64,000 nt of DNA from Ariolimax columbianus (lineage: Eukaryota; Mollusca; Gastropoda; Stylommatophora; Arionidae): the NCBI GenBank assembly GCA_036924085.1, contig JAVGWX010000011.1, positions 38,416,970 through 38,480,969 on the forward strand. The letters run 5' to 3'. Of the stretch, positions 1 to 9,685 are shown piece by piece (positions within the stretch are counted from its first letter, which is position 1; the number at the start of each line of letters is the position of its first letter). A program made the translations under genes and the position numbers. The notes under the pieces are model-generated. The model saw only the letters and a program-made list of their open reading frames with translations. It was not told the origin of the DNA and ran no database searches.

Positions 1-3000
1 TGTGCATCTCATAACAGCCAATCAGATGTCTGCATAAATCTCCCCAATTTTGGACGTCCTTCACATGCATTGGACATATGTGTAGAACAGCTGTCTGAAA
101 TATCAGCGCCTGAGTTTTCTAAAGAGAATTTGGAAGTGTCCGATGAGCAGAAAGGGTCTTCTTCATTTGTGTCAGTAAATAATTTACTTCCAGTAGAAGA
201 TTTGTCACATGTTTCAGAAGATGCAATGGTTGCACAAGGAGTGAGTGTGTCTGATTTAATAGTTAGTAAATGTGAGGTGAAGAATACCCACAGAGTATTG
301 CATCCAAGTGGGAATGTAGTAATTGATCAGTGGAGAAACTCATGTCGTACTACTGAGATGACTAGGGTGTTTGAGGAAACAACAAGTCTTGGACAGAAGA
401 GGCATCGAAAGGATGTGAAAAAGTCAAAGGTAAAAGTAGATAGAAGTAAACTAGCCAAAATAAGATCATCATTGGATAACGTCAATGAAGAAACAAGTAT
501 TTCACCCGAGAGTTTGACTTGTGGTCGAAACAGATACCTCAGTCGGAGAAAGAAAACTAGGTATGTATGTGCCACTGAGGGATTAGACTCAAGTGATTCA
601 AGTGAGGAAGACTATACCAGTCGGGTTTCACTGCAAAATAGAAAGTCAATAGGGGGAGGGTCAAGAAAAAGACGGATAAGAAAGCTACCTCAGGTCAGAG
701 TGGATGCTGAGAGAAGCAGTAGAGGAGGGCATGAGGCCCGACCTGCTCACGGCAAGCGGAAGAAACTACCTGGTAGAGACAAGCTCCTAGACAGTCTGAG
801 CCTGCTGCATATGGCGACATTAGCCAGCGTGGATACTGAAAGAGACACTAGGACAGGACATGGAGGCAGTCCCTCTCGTGGTAAGAGAAAGAAACCGACA
901 AGCGGGGCAGGCAAGCTTCTCAACAGTCTCAGTTTGTTGCATATGGCTACACTAGCCAGTCTCACGGAGGCTCAGTCAGATCCACCCGATGATAGCCAGT
1001 CCGAGACAATCAGCCATCCGGAGAATGAGTACAGCTTGCACGCTCCTGACAGATTCAGTGACTACTCTTCAACCCACGGCCTACAATTTTCTACCTCGTC
1101 TGCACCAAGTTCATCATCTGACACGAGGAGATGGAAACATACAAGAAGCAGGAGTTCTCTCAGAGTAGACCCACCATCTCATAATCACTTGAATTTTTCA
1201 CAGAACTTGACAAATTTGAAGCCTGGATGTAATGGAGTATCAAACCTCAGCAGTAAACCACTGCCATTCAGTAGGATTGTGAATAATTGTACTTCATTCT
1301 CACCATTCCCACCAAATGCCGCTCTTAACTCCAGCAATGGTTCTACTCACCAACCTGATTCAGCAAACCTGCTTGAAGATGCTGGCACATACAACACTCT
1401 ACAACTTCTGGAGACCAGGCGAGCCCAGGTCAACTGTGCATCCTTCTCCATGAAGGACATCTTGAAACTGACAACTCCTGCTGACTTTACTGCTGTGCCA
1501 GTAACTCCCCCAAAGAGAGCTCAGGTGAAAAGCACAACCCTGTCCATGAGTGATATCCTTCAGCTGACAAATGCTGACAACAGATGCATAACAGAAGAAT
1601 CGCAGGTAACAACAAACTCCTTGCTTTGTCATTTGTCAAATCCCAGTTGTGCCAAATTTTATAAAAATGTTGACAAATTAGATGCACAAGTATCACTTCC
1701 CAGGTCTCAAACTCCTTTGGAGGAAGCACTAGCTGCTTCAGGCAATGAACTTCAGACAGCAGATTTTTCCAGCACCAGCTGTCAGAAACAGATGACAGCT
1801 TTAGAAATGTTGACATGTTCCGGCCCACCTAATTTACCCAGTGAAACCACAGAAGCTTCACAGTCACTGCTTTCCCAACTGGCTAATTTCCAGAACTCGC
1901 CTTTGGCTGAAGAACCTCGTACACAACCTGCTTTAATTTTAGCTGAAGTGAATAAACCTCAAATAACATATGCCAATGAAGAGGTCCTTATCCGACCCAC
2001 TTTAATTTTAGCAGAAGCGAAGAAACCTCAAATATCCGCGAGCGAAGAGCTTCACGTCCAATCTGTTTCACCTTTGGCTGAGAAAAAAATATCTCAAATT
2101 GCATCAGGCAATGCGTTTGTGAAGTATGCGAGAGTGAAGTCTACCTCATTATCTGTCAGCAGTATGCACATGGACACTAGTAGCAGAGACAGTAATGATG
2201 ACGTGAACAATCAACGAGAGTCTCTGTGTTTGAGTAATATGACCAACAAACCTCACAGGGATCTCCAGACCACTCAAATCCCAGTTGATCTAATAAAAAG
2301 ATGTCATTGGAAGATGGAAGACAATAATATCACTACTAGTATTGCAGCATTCCCAGTGCTCGGCAGAAATCTAGATATATTGTCATCACCCATATCATCC
2401 CATAATGTGGTTAGAGAGTCATCTCCATCCCATAATGTGGTTAGAGAACCATCTCCATCATCCCATAATGTGGTTAGAGAGCCATCACCATCATCCCATA
2501 ATGTGGTTAGAGAACCCCCACCTCCATATCATAATGTGGTTAGAGAACCATCTATATACCAAAATGTGGTTAGAGAACCATCTCCATCCCATAATGTGGT
2601 TAGAGAGCCATCTCCATCATCTCATAATGTGGTTAGAGAACCATCTCCATCCCATAATGTGGTTAGAGGGCCATCTCCATCATCTCATAATGTGGTTAGA
2701 GCGCCATCATCTCATAATGTGGTTAGAGAGCTATCTCCATCATCTCATAATGTGGTTAGAGAGCCATCTACATCATCCCATAATGTGGTTAGAGAGTCAT
2801 CTTCATCATCCCATGTGGTTAGGAAGTCATCTACATCATTCCATAATGCGGTTAGAGATCCATCTACTTGCACATCTTCAAGCCCACATAGTTTATCACA
2901 AGAAAATCTGAAACATTTTGAATCTTCATCTGACAATCAACAGATAAAGAAAGTAGATTCAGAAAATGTTGATGGTGTAGATAAGACAACAATAAGAACT

Positions 3001-4503
3001 ACTCTACAAACAACTATGGGCAACAAGAGTGCACCAACAAGTATCAAGACCACAAATGTTGAGTCTTGTTCTGCTAGACCCAGTCAAGATCACTTGCAGT
3101 CCAGTGTCTCTGAAACTCCTGATTCTCCAACAATGGCAATTGTGAGGATTTCAGTGACATCAGATGGACCCCATGAGACGCTCAACTGCACCAGCTCTGT
3201 GCTGCAGTCATCGACATCAAAACAAGAGAAGGCAAACCACAAAAGCTTGAATGACAAGAATGTAGAGGGAGAAATGAAGCCACTACATGCTCAGCAAATA
3301 TTTCCATATCATGGTTTGACTTCTCCATTGGAGCAAGCTCATCATAGAAGCTCATCCTTGTACTACCCATACTGTTGGCAATGGCCTGTCCACACACCTG
3401 GTTCGGATCCTGCTGTAAGCCCCCTCAATTTATGCACCACTCAAAAGTCTCCAAATAACTACTCCCCCATTACACCGACGTCCCCTATCTCACCTAATTA
3501 TCCAACTCAGGCTCAGGGTGTCGCAGAATCGGACATATCTCCCCCAGTCAAAGCAGGAAAGTCATTATGGCACCCTTGGTTGAAAACTGGGACAGACACT
3601 AAGGCATGCAGTGCTAGTCCAGGTGACAACACCAGATCTCTTCCTTATAAGACTCAGCATACAAGAAATACCAGAACTCCTAGCACATTTCCAGGCAAGC
3701 TAAGTGATCAAGAACTGTCTTCTGACAATAATACAAGAAAAATGCCAGAACTGCAAAAACAGCATTCTCCTGGCAGATACAGAAGTCAATTGAGCATATC
3801 CAAACCAGGGTTTCAGAGAATGAATGATTTGTTAACCAAGTCTGGATTAGTTTCTCATTTTGTAGCAGCAGTCTCAGGAAGGACAGATATTGGACACTTA
3901 CTACCAGCTAAGTACTCAGAAGGTCTGGGAGAAGATAATCAGCTTAGTTCTGAATCTATCAGTGTCACAACATTGGATGGTAAACAACGACCCAGGTTAC
4001 GAAAAAATGGCGGGCAAGGCAATTTCACAGATAGTTATTGGAGTGGGGATACTGCAATAACCCCTGATTCTCTAGACTCCTACCAGGGCAACTGTTCACG
4101 TTATAAATCTTTTGTCAGCCATGTTGATGACAAGATCCAGAGGATTCCTGAAGCGACTGAGAAAAGAAGAAAATTCTATAGCAAGGGCTTGTATGCAACC
4201 GACATGTTTGGAGGTGATCACGAAGAGGAGAGATTAAAGCCAAAAAATATGAGAAAGTCGAAGCTGTCAACATCGGTGAATGCAAATCACAGTAGTGATA
4301 AACTGAAATATTTCTTCCATCAGGGAACATCAGAAACTGCTACTTCTGGAAGCAAGAAGATATTACCAGCCTTTGATCAAAAGTGGAACAGCAAAATGTT
4401 GAATCGGGAACCGCACTCACTAGCAGAGAAACGAGGAAGAGATGCAAATAATATGGACTGCGACAGCTGTGTGGATGGCCAGCTGGCAAGTGAAAGTATC
4501 TGA
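1..4503 (+). CDS. Large Ser/Thr/Pro-rich, probably nuclear protein, 3' part of the coding region
   Basis: The frame is open from base 1 to the TGA at 4501-4503, about 1,500 codons with no stop. The 5' end lies outside the window; the codon at 70 is TTG, not a start. No catalytic domain is recognised. Visible features are basic nuclear-localisation-like clusters (near 396-450 and 664-690), two copies of a GKRKK...LLHMATLAS block (about 748-826 and 880-960), two copies of a (R/K)RAQV...S(M)xDIL module (about 1420-1475 and 1516-1570), three degenerate LAExxKPQI repeats (about 1927-2100), a long array of HNVVREPS repeats (2398-2860), and a basic C-terminal motif RRKFYSKGLY near 4161-4200. It looks disordered and could belong to a chromatin regulator, which is inference only. 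A splice donor just before the stop (CAA/GTGAAA near 4489) is a weaker alternative to a terminal exon. Confident as a gene; function unknown. Confidence 0.85.
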   Translation, partial: CASHNSQSDVCINLPNFGRPSHALDICVEQLSEISAPEFSKENLEVSDEQKGSSSFVSVNNLLPVEDLSHVSEDAMVAQGVSVSDLIVSKCEVKNTHRVLHPSGNVVIDQWRNSCRTTEMTRVFEETTSLGQKRHRKDVKKSKVKVDRSKLAKIRSSLDNVNEETSISPESLTCGRNRYLSRRKKTRYVCATEGLDSSDSSEEDYTSRVSLQNRKSIGGGSRKRRIRKLPQVRVDAERSSRGGHEARPAHGKRKKLPGRDKLLDSLSLLHMATLASVDTERDTRTGHGGSPSRGKRKKPTSGAGKLLNSLSLLHMATLASLTEAQSDPPDDSQSETISHPENEYSLHAPDRFSDYSSTHGLQFSTSSAPSSSSDTRRWKHTRSRSSLRVDPPSHNHLNFSQNLTNLKPGCNGVSNLSSKPLPFSRIVNNCTSFSPFPPNAALNSSNGSTHQPDSANLLEDAGTYNTLQLLETRRAQVNCASFSMKDILKLTTPADFTAVPVTPPKRAQVKSTTLSMSDILQLTNADNRCITEESQVTTNSLLCHLSNPSCAKFYKNVDKLDAQVSLPRSQTPLEEALAASGNELQTADFSSTSCQKQMTALEMLTCSGPPNLPSETTEASQSLLSQLANFQNSPLAEEPRTQPALILAEVNKPQITYANEEVLIRPTLILAEAKKPQISASEELHVQSVSPLAEKKISQIASGNAFVKYARVKSTSLSVSSMHMDTSSRDSNDDVNNQRESLCLSNMTNKPHRDLQTTQIPVDLIKRCHWKMEDNNITTSIAAFPVLGRNLDILSSPISSHNVVRESSPSHNVVREPSPSSHNVVREPSPSSHNVVREPPPPYHNVVREPSIYQNVVREPSPSHNVVREPSPSSHNVVREPSPSHNVVRGPSPSSHNVVRAPSSHNVVRELSPSSHNVVREPSTSSHNVVRESSSSSHVVRKSSTSFHNAVRDPSTCTSSSPHSLSQENLKHFESSSDNQQIKKVDSENVDGVDKTTIRTTLQTTMGNKSAPTSIKTTNVESCSARPSQDHLQSSVSETPDSPTMAIVRISVTSDGPHETLNCTSSVLQSSTSKQEKANHKSLNDKNVEGEMKPLHAQQIFPYHGLTSPLEQAHHRSSSLYYPYCWQWPVHTPGSDPAVSPLNLCTTQKSPNNYSPITPTSPISPNYPTQAQGVAESDISPPVKAGKSLWHPWLKTGTDTKACSASPGDNTRSLPYKTQHTRNTRTPSTFPGKLSDQELSSDNNTRKMPELQKQHSPGRYRSQLSISKPGFQRMNDLLTKSGLVSHFVAAVSGRTDIGHLLPAKYSEGLGEDNQLSSESISVTTLDGKQRPRLRKNGGQGNFTDSYWSGDTAITPDSLDSYQGNCSRYKSFVSHVDDKIQRIPEATEKRRKFYSKGLYATDMFGGDHEEERLKPKNMRKSKLSTSVNANHSSDKLKYFFHQGTSETATSGSKKILPAFDQKWNSKMLNREPHSLAEKRGRDANNMDCDSCVDGQLASESI
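2398..2860 (+). repeat. In-frame coding tandem repeat, about 15 copies of SHNVVREPSPS
   Basis: Units of 27-33 bp encode 9-11 residues built on HNVVRExS. About 15 copies occur in a row, with variants ending in PSPS, PPPP, PSI, SSSS and STS. Unit-length changes are all multiples of three, so the frame is kept. Silent and replacement differences between copies show the array is not brand new. An apparent ORF in the +2 frame (2405-2911) is a by-product of the repeat. Confidence 0.9.
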
Positions 4504-5107
4504 CAATCTTGGTCGTCATCCAACACGACACATGCCTGCAAACAATGAAAGTCAAGTTGTTATGCCGAATCACTGCACCCCAGATTAACCCATAGGTGCT
4601 CAAGTCTCTCTCACAGCAAATGACAAAAGTGTGGAGGATACTGATGGTTTGTGTAGCTTGCATCTGATTATGAAATTCTGTGGCTTGTGAACTGCCGGTT
4701 TATCATGTGCCCAAGTGATCATCGATTTTTCAGTATGTCCCTCGATCCATATCCACAACATGGATGCATTGGTGGCTTGGATGTCAGTCCATCCTTAACA
4801 ACAACACACACCCCCCCCCCCCCCCCCCCCCCCCCCCAACACATGATCAGGACAGGTTCACAATTCCCTAAAAGCCTGAAGGATCTGCTATCCACTCACA
4901 CCATAACCTGCCCTTCTGTAAGGCAGGTTTAAAAGCCATCCACGGAAGTCTGACTTGTTTCAACTCTCAGAAGTTGCCAGAAAGTCCCTCCATAATATAT
5001 GGGTTTTTTTTTTAAATATGAGAGTGCCAGGCGTGCATGTCTATCCATACATTGGAGGCAGAAGAATCGCATTCTCCTGAATATTGACACTTATATAATG
5101 TCAGAAT

Positions 5108-5159
5108 AAATCAGAAAATGCACAGGTATACCTAAATCAGAAAATGCACAGGTATACCT
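5108..5159 (+). repeat. 26-bp perfect tandem duplication
   Basis: Two adjacent identical 26-bp copies (5108-5133 and 5134-5159) lie in the probable 3' UTR, just after the first AATAAA. Confidence 0.9.
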
Positions 5160-5275
5160 GAAGTTAGTGATCTGAAACGAGGATGTTATTGTCTTACTTT
5201 TGAATCTGTTGTTCACTAGTTTGTGCTTTTTGTTTTTATTACTATGAAGGGATGAATTGAAATCATTTTTAAATT

Positions 5276-5281
5276 AATAAA
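5276..5281 (+). terminator. Polyadenylation signal AATAAA
   Basis: A canonical AATAAA lies 773 bases after the stop at 4503, followed within 40 bases by T-rich and GT-rich sequence. It is the most likely 3'-end signal of the plus-strand gene. Confidence 0.55.
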
Positions 5282-5890
5282 ACTGATTTTTTTTTATATA
5301 TTGCTTGTTCATCTTGTATGTTCAATGAGTTTTAAAACTATGAGGAACTGATATGAGATAGCTAAAAGATGTAGCTGGTAATTTCTGTAGGTGGCAGTGA
5401 TATCCTGCTTTGTGATTACTGTAGGTATTGGATCTCGGATACAAAATAGGGGTTCATGCTCGGTGTACAATCAAAGACCAACTAGTTGTTGAGTTTTTGT
5501 TTTTTTCTCTTTCCTTGTAAATAGCCATTTGTGACCTATTTACTGATTACCCCTTGTATTTGAAAGTTTTCAAGAGCTACATCAGATAGATGAGCTAGAT
5601 CTATACCACAGCAATGGTATCATTGATGGTCGGGTCAGTTGACGATCGTAGGCCTAGTGTGAACGACACAGGAGATGCACTTTCTGTGTTTGCTACTCAC
5701 AATGGGTGGAGCTTTTATTGTAGCAACAATTTCTACTTTTTGCACACTAGCATAACATTTTAGCCACTCCATTCATACATAGTATACTCAACATTTATTC
5801 CCATATAACAAATTTTAAGAAAGTTACATATAAAATAAGACAAACACCCATTTCTCATTGGTTTAATTCAGGATTATATAAGATTATAAT
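5282..5890. other. Intergenic sequence, nothing recognised
   Basis: AT-rich sequence without long ORFs or similarity to the repeats found elsewhere in the window. Confidence 0.5.
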
Positions 5891-6345
5891 GAAAGATGAT
5901 TACCGGTATAGTGGGATTCCAGAATTACAGTTATGAGGAACGACTCAGAAAAACCGGCCTACAGTGTCTCGAAGAGAGAAGAATTCGTGGTGACTTAATA
6001 CAGGTTTATAAGATGATAAGAGGAATCGATAAATTAGACTATAACAAGTTTTTTAAAATACAGCCACCTACAATAACACGAGGGCATAGCTACAAGCTGA
6101 TTAAAGAGAGGTCCAGGTTAGATATTAGGAAATATTTTTTTAGTCAGAGAGTGCTGTCTGCTTGGAATGCATTGCCAGGGGAGGTAGTGGAGGCAGGGAC
6201 AGTTAATGCATTTAAGAATAAACTGGATGCGCATAGATTTTAGAGCAAGGTGATGTAAATGTAACTGGTTGTATACAGACTCTGCAGGGTCTTCTAAACC
6301 AGTGTAAAGATGTTAAGTTAAGTTAAATGTTAAGTTAAGTTAAAT
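5891..6345 (+). mobile_element. CR1-like LINE, 3' fragment with tail
   Basis: The frame 5896-6243 encodes the C-terminal domain typical of CR1/L2 polymerases: YEERLRKTGLQCLEERR, then RGDLIQVYKMIRG, then W-N-ALPGEVVEA, ending HRF-stop. It is followed by the family 3' end (TTGTATACAGACTCTGCAG and TCTTCTAAACCAGT) and a TTAAG-type repeat tail (about 6310-6340). This is the best-preserved 3' end of the family in the window. The copy is 5'-truncated. Confidence 0.9.
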
Positions 6346-6635
6346 ATGGTGTTAAGGGATGGATTATTGCAATACTTTCAAAAATCGTTGCACATTATTT
6401 ACAAATCAGCTAAGTATTTGCCATTTCCTTTGTTACAAACAATGGCAAACTGTTTGCCACTGATAGAACATGGTAACCTAGACCTTGTCTAGCACACTGG
6501 ATGCGAATTAGTGGATAATCTAAAAAATATTTATGCGTATGAACTTGATGGCAGGAACCATACAAACGATGTGAATGGTGATAATGAAACTTACATAACA
6601 GACAAGTTGACAGGAATTGTTACAACTTCGGAGGA
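6346..6635. other. No recognised feature
   Basis: Unique AT-rich sequence between two mobile elements. Confidence 0.4.
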
Positions 6636-6920
6636 TCAATATGCTGAGTAGTGTGCATGAGCTGTAGCGGTCAGTGACCCAAAGCCGACTGCTAGCGTCC
6701 AAGACCCTTCCACGTATTGATCCTGGATAACAGGGCACAACTAGATAAGGAGAGGGGATCGAAGGGGGAAGGCTAGCCCGGTAACAAAAAATGTCATACT
6801 GAAGTCGGATGTGTTGGCCCGTTAGGTGCAAATATCGCAGTCAAGCTGTAGACTACATCCTTCGACTTGCAAAGCCCTTTTCAGGGCTTCGTAGTGGTAG
6901 TTTGAGAATGAACAAACGAA
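6636..6920 (+). mobile_element. SINE-B copy (degenerate)
   Basis: Shares the SINE-B body seen inverted at 24150-24535: GAAGTCGGATGTGTTGG, GTGCAAATATCGCAGTC, and the end segment TTTTCAGGGCTTCGTAGTGG before GAGAATGAACAAACGAAG. The tail is a short GAA-type run. Confidence 0.7.
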
Positions 6921-6949
6921 GTTATAATTTCCTGTTGATAGTGTATTTG

Positions 6950-7112
6950 CTGTCCAGCCAAGCAATGTAGCTTCAATCCCTAATTGGTGATGGATATTTT
7001 TCTCATTGGAAACAGCTCCAGGGTAAAAAAATTGGGTACCAGAGCAAGTCTGAGCAGTAAAGATGGCGGACGGGATGCTGACCACCATCATCACCCCTAG
7101 TGTGCCATTGGT
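6950..7112 (+). mobile_element. tRNA-SINE 3' part
   Basis: Matches the 3' half of the tRNA-derived SINE at 23217-23420: GGGTACCAG, then AGTC, AGTAAAG and GATG, then a CTGACCACCATCATC end. The tRNA head is missing or decayed. Confidence 0.5.
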
Positions 7113-7800
7113 CGAGATAATGTGGGCGTAACACCATATTCTGAGTGTGCCACACGGTGCCTAAATGGAATTATTTTTTTTAACCACTTCCTGTTACTGG
7201 TTAAGAACAGCAGAAGTGGAATCCAGAGCAAATCAAGCTCACAGACAAATGACCATCATCTGTCAGAAGGAGCTAAAAAGAGACAAGTCAAAGAGTTCAT
7301 GCTAGAGAGATATCATCCAGTGCACGTAAAATTATACTGCACAACTTGTGGTATGCTGTCTTAATGGTGAAAAGTTAAATATCTACATGAAACGGTAGTA
7401 ACAGAAAGTGAAAATAAAAAGGTCTTAGCCTTAAACATCAAGAAAACAGAATTGCCATTGCTTAAAAACAATTATCTGAAATTCCACATCTACGTGGTAG
7501 TTTCACAAAGTTCCAGGAATTTATGTATTGTTTAGAAATTGGTAACAATACAATTATTTACAAATTTCCTGTAAAATCGGTCCCTTCTGCCATACATCTG
7601 AAAGCATTAGTTGATACTTTTCTCTGCTGCATTGGTGATGGATGTTCCTGGTTCGCTGCCCTTACAGTGCCAATTAGGTACAGGAATAAGAAAAAATCAG
7701 TCAAGACCTGGTCAGAGGATGTTCCGCGTTCTGGGGTACTTCTGGGGGGGGGGGGGGGGGGGGGTGGGGTGTGTGCTGACGCATTGTAGTAGAGCTTAAA
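7113..7800. other. No gene recognised; 21-base G tract at 7744-7764
   Basis: Short frames only. The homopolymer makes several frames look open with a poly-glycine end, which is not evidence of coding. Confidence 0.5.
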
Positions 7801-7804
7801 TACA

Positions 7805-8207
7805 ACGGTTTAACTTAACATCTATTTACTGGTTTAGAATACTGCAGAATCTATTCTTAAATGCATTAATTGTCCCTGCCTCCACTACTTCCAATTGCAA
7901 TGCATTCACTACTACCTGACTAAAAAATATATTTTCTCATATCTAATCTGGACCTTTCTTTAGTTAATTTGTAGCTATGCCCTCTTGTTCTTGTAGGTGG
8001 TTGTATTTTGAAAAACTTGTTGTAGTCTAATTTATCCTTTCCTTTGATTATCTTACAAACTTGGATTAAACCACCTCTAATTCTTCTCATTTCTAGAATC
8101 CTATAAGCTTTGTCACTTTTTTTAATTCTCCACCTTTCTGGGCTTTTCCTTCTGATTGCATCTCCTAGATAACGGAGGATATCAATGTACATTTCCTTGT
8201 TACCCAT
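7805..8207 (-). mobile_element. CR1-like LINE, 3' fragment
   Basis: The minus frame 7920-8207 carries the CR1 C-terminal motif with RGGLIQVCKIIKG, YNKFFKIQPPT and SRLDMRKYIF. The family 3' end and a TTAAG-like tail lie at 7805-7850. The last codons are lost to substitutions. Confidence 0.85.
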
Positions 8208-8264
8208 TCCCTGGAGGGTGACTTCTCAAGCAAAACACAAAATCTGACATTTGTACATTATTCA

Positions 8265-8500
8265 TTCTTCTGCAATCAGGCCTTTTTGTCATGCTGTAGG
8301 CCCGTTGCTAGGAAGCTTTTTTTGGTCATGCTGTAGCCCTGATGCTAGGATGAAATCCATAGTTCTATCAAGGCCCTCCAGCAGCTTCCGCATCAGTTCT
8401 ACTCCCTCTGGCATCGTTAGGTCTCTGTATACTGAACAGTTCTCGTTCAGGGGTCTGAAATCTGATTCCACTTGGGCAGTCACTCCTGTGAGATAACTCG
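8265..8500 (-). mobile_element. RNH-LINE C-terminal fragment
   Basis: Parallels 21345-21560 over its whole length, including the CTCTGTATACTG, GTTCAGGGGTCTG and GGCAGTCA blocks. That copy encodes the cysteine-rich C-terminus of an RNase-H LINE. This copy is degenerate. Confidence 0.6.
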
Positions 8501-8589
8501 AGCTGGTATAGGTGAAAGATGATTTGGTACATTGTTCAAATCAGGGACATTTTCAACTTTGACGATCCTACATGTATAACACACAAACT

Positions 8590-8895
8590 TCTGTTTGACA
8601 GTACATGTACATCAGCCATGTCGTTTTGTCAAGGTCACTACCAAATTACGTTATTATTTCATAGGTGCTGAGCAAGCCTGCTCTTGGCATCCCAATGCCA
8701 TTCTTATACAGATACAGGTCTTTTTCAGTTGTTTCACTGCTCTGTACAGTGCATTGGCAATTGTCGACAGCTCTTGTAAATCTTTTCCTTATGTCCACAA
8801 GCGCGCCTTGCACTCAATGAGTAGGTGTCTAAATGTTTTATAAGAGCAAGGGCAGGTGCTGGGGTTTGATGTGATTTAAGTGGCTATTGGCTCTA
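8590..8895 (-). mobile_element. RNH-LINE C-terminal fragment, other family
   Basis: The minus strand reads HLLIECKA after a Cys-rich stretch, like the terminal HLLxxC motif of RNase-H LINEs. A plus-strand relative lies at 38690-38890 (HLSLCRHC and LIECNVSCERR). Frames are broken. Confidence 0.5.
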
Positions 8896-9075
8896 CTATA
8901 TCCTGTTCTGAACTGAAAGATGATACTTGATCTTTTCTATGTAATTTTATGTCATTATTTTTTGGCTGTGACATTTCACTACCGACATAACTTCATGACA
9001 CAGTAACTTATGTAAACATGAATGGACTATTCCAGGAACTTTTTTAAGCTACCTCATATAGCTATCCCTCTTTTG

Positions 9076-9081
9076 TTTATT
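9076..9081 (-). terminator. Possible polyadenylation signal of the NHL gene
   Basis: AATAAA on the minus strand, about 395 bases past the stop at 9476-9478, beyond the SINE-A copy. No other evidence supports it. Confidence 0.3.
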
Positions 9082-9114
9082 CCCATTGCTTGGTTCAGTA
9101 ATGAGATTTATAAA

Positions 9115-9420
9115 GCTGAGAAATAAAGGTCTGGAAACTCAGTTGACCAAATGAAAAGCGACTCGTAACTGGCTGCTTGCATCGGTGTGCATAACTGCCT
9201 GACTCTATATTATGCCTCCAAGTGGCAGCCCTGGGAACCATTTGCAGCCTGGCTAAGAATTTAGGGATTGAAGAGGGAAAGTGAACTTGGTCCCAAAAAT
9301 GCAGTGCTGAAATCAGATCTGTTAGGCCAAAAGGCGTAGATATTACAGCATCATGGGCCGAAAGGCGTAGATCTACAGCATCAGTATAAACTATGACTAC
9401 ACCACAAATGTCCATTTCAG
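9115..9420 (+). mobile_element. SINE-A copy
   Basis: Shares GGCTGCTTGCATC, the core GCAGCCTGGCTAAG, TTAGGGATTGAAGAGGG, GCCRAAAGGCGTAGATATTACAGC and a TTTCAGGAC end followed by a GAAGATG tail. It lies just beyond the NHL gene stop, so it may sit in that gene's 3' UTR. Confidence 0.8.
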
Positions 9421-9475
9421 GACAAAGAAGATGAAAACATAAAAATTTAACAAAACATCTTCCAAATCCTCAGCA

Positions 9476-9685
9476 TTAGTGAGGAAGAATGTGTAACATA
9501 TCTGGGGTAGTCGCTGAAGATCGTTTCGTAGCAGGGATTGCCTCCCCATGACATGGACAAAGGCGGAATCTAAAGATCTTTGCACAGTGGCCTCCTCCAA
9601 CACTGAACTCTGTAACTGCCATGTGACCTTCAGTTCCAAGAGCTAAAGCATGGATGGATCCTGCGCCATCTGTTGGTGTTAAGAC
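9476..9685 (-). CDS. NHL gene, terminal exon
   Basis: The acceptor is GTCATCTGCAG at 9687-9686. It encodes VLTPTDGAGSIHALALG and the final blade EGHMAVTEFS, then a short tail ending in TAA at 9478-9476. The join to the 12733 exon restores a smooth blade sequence. Confidence 0.85.
   Translation of the reverse strand, partial: VLTPTDGAGSIHALALGTEGHMAVTEFSVGGGHCAKIFRFRLCPCHGEAIPATKRSSATTPDMLHILPH

Larger units (their letters stand above)
4504..5281 (+). other. Probable 3' UTR of the gene ending at 4503
   Basis: Non-coding sequence after the stop holds a 27-base C tract (4811-4837) and a T tract near 5004. AATAAA hexamers occur at 5105-5110 and 5276-5281, and the second is followed by GT-rich sequence. 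This fits a terminal exon ending soon after 5281. Confidence 0.6.

Noticed and set aside
2405..2911. 168-codon ORF with MWLESHLHH repeats
   Set aside because: Shadow of the HNVVREPS array in the +2 frame of the real gene.
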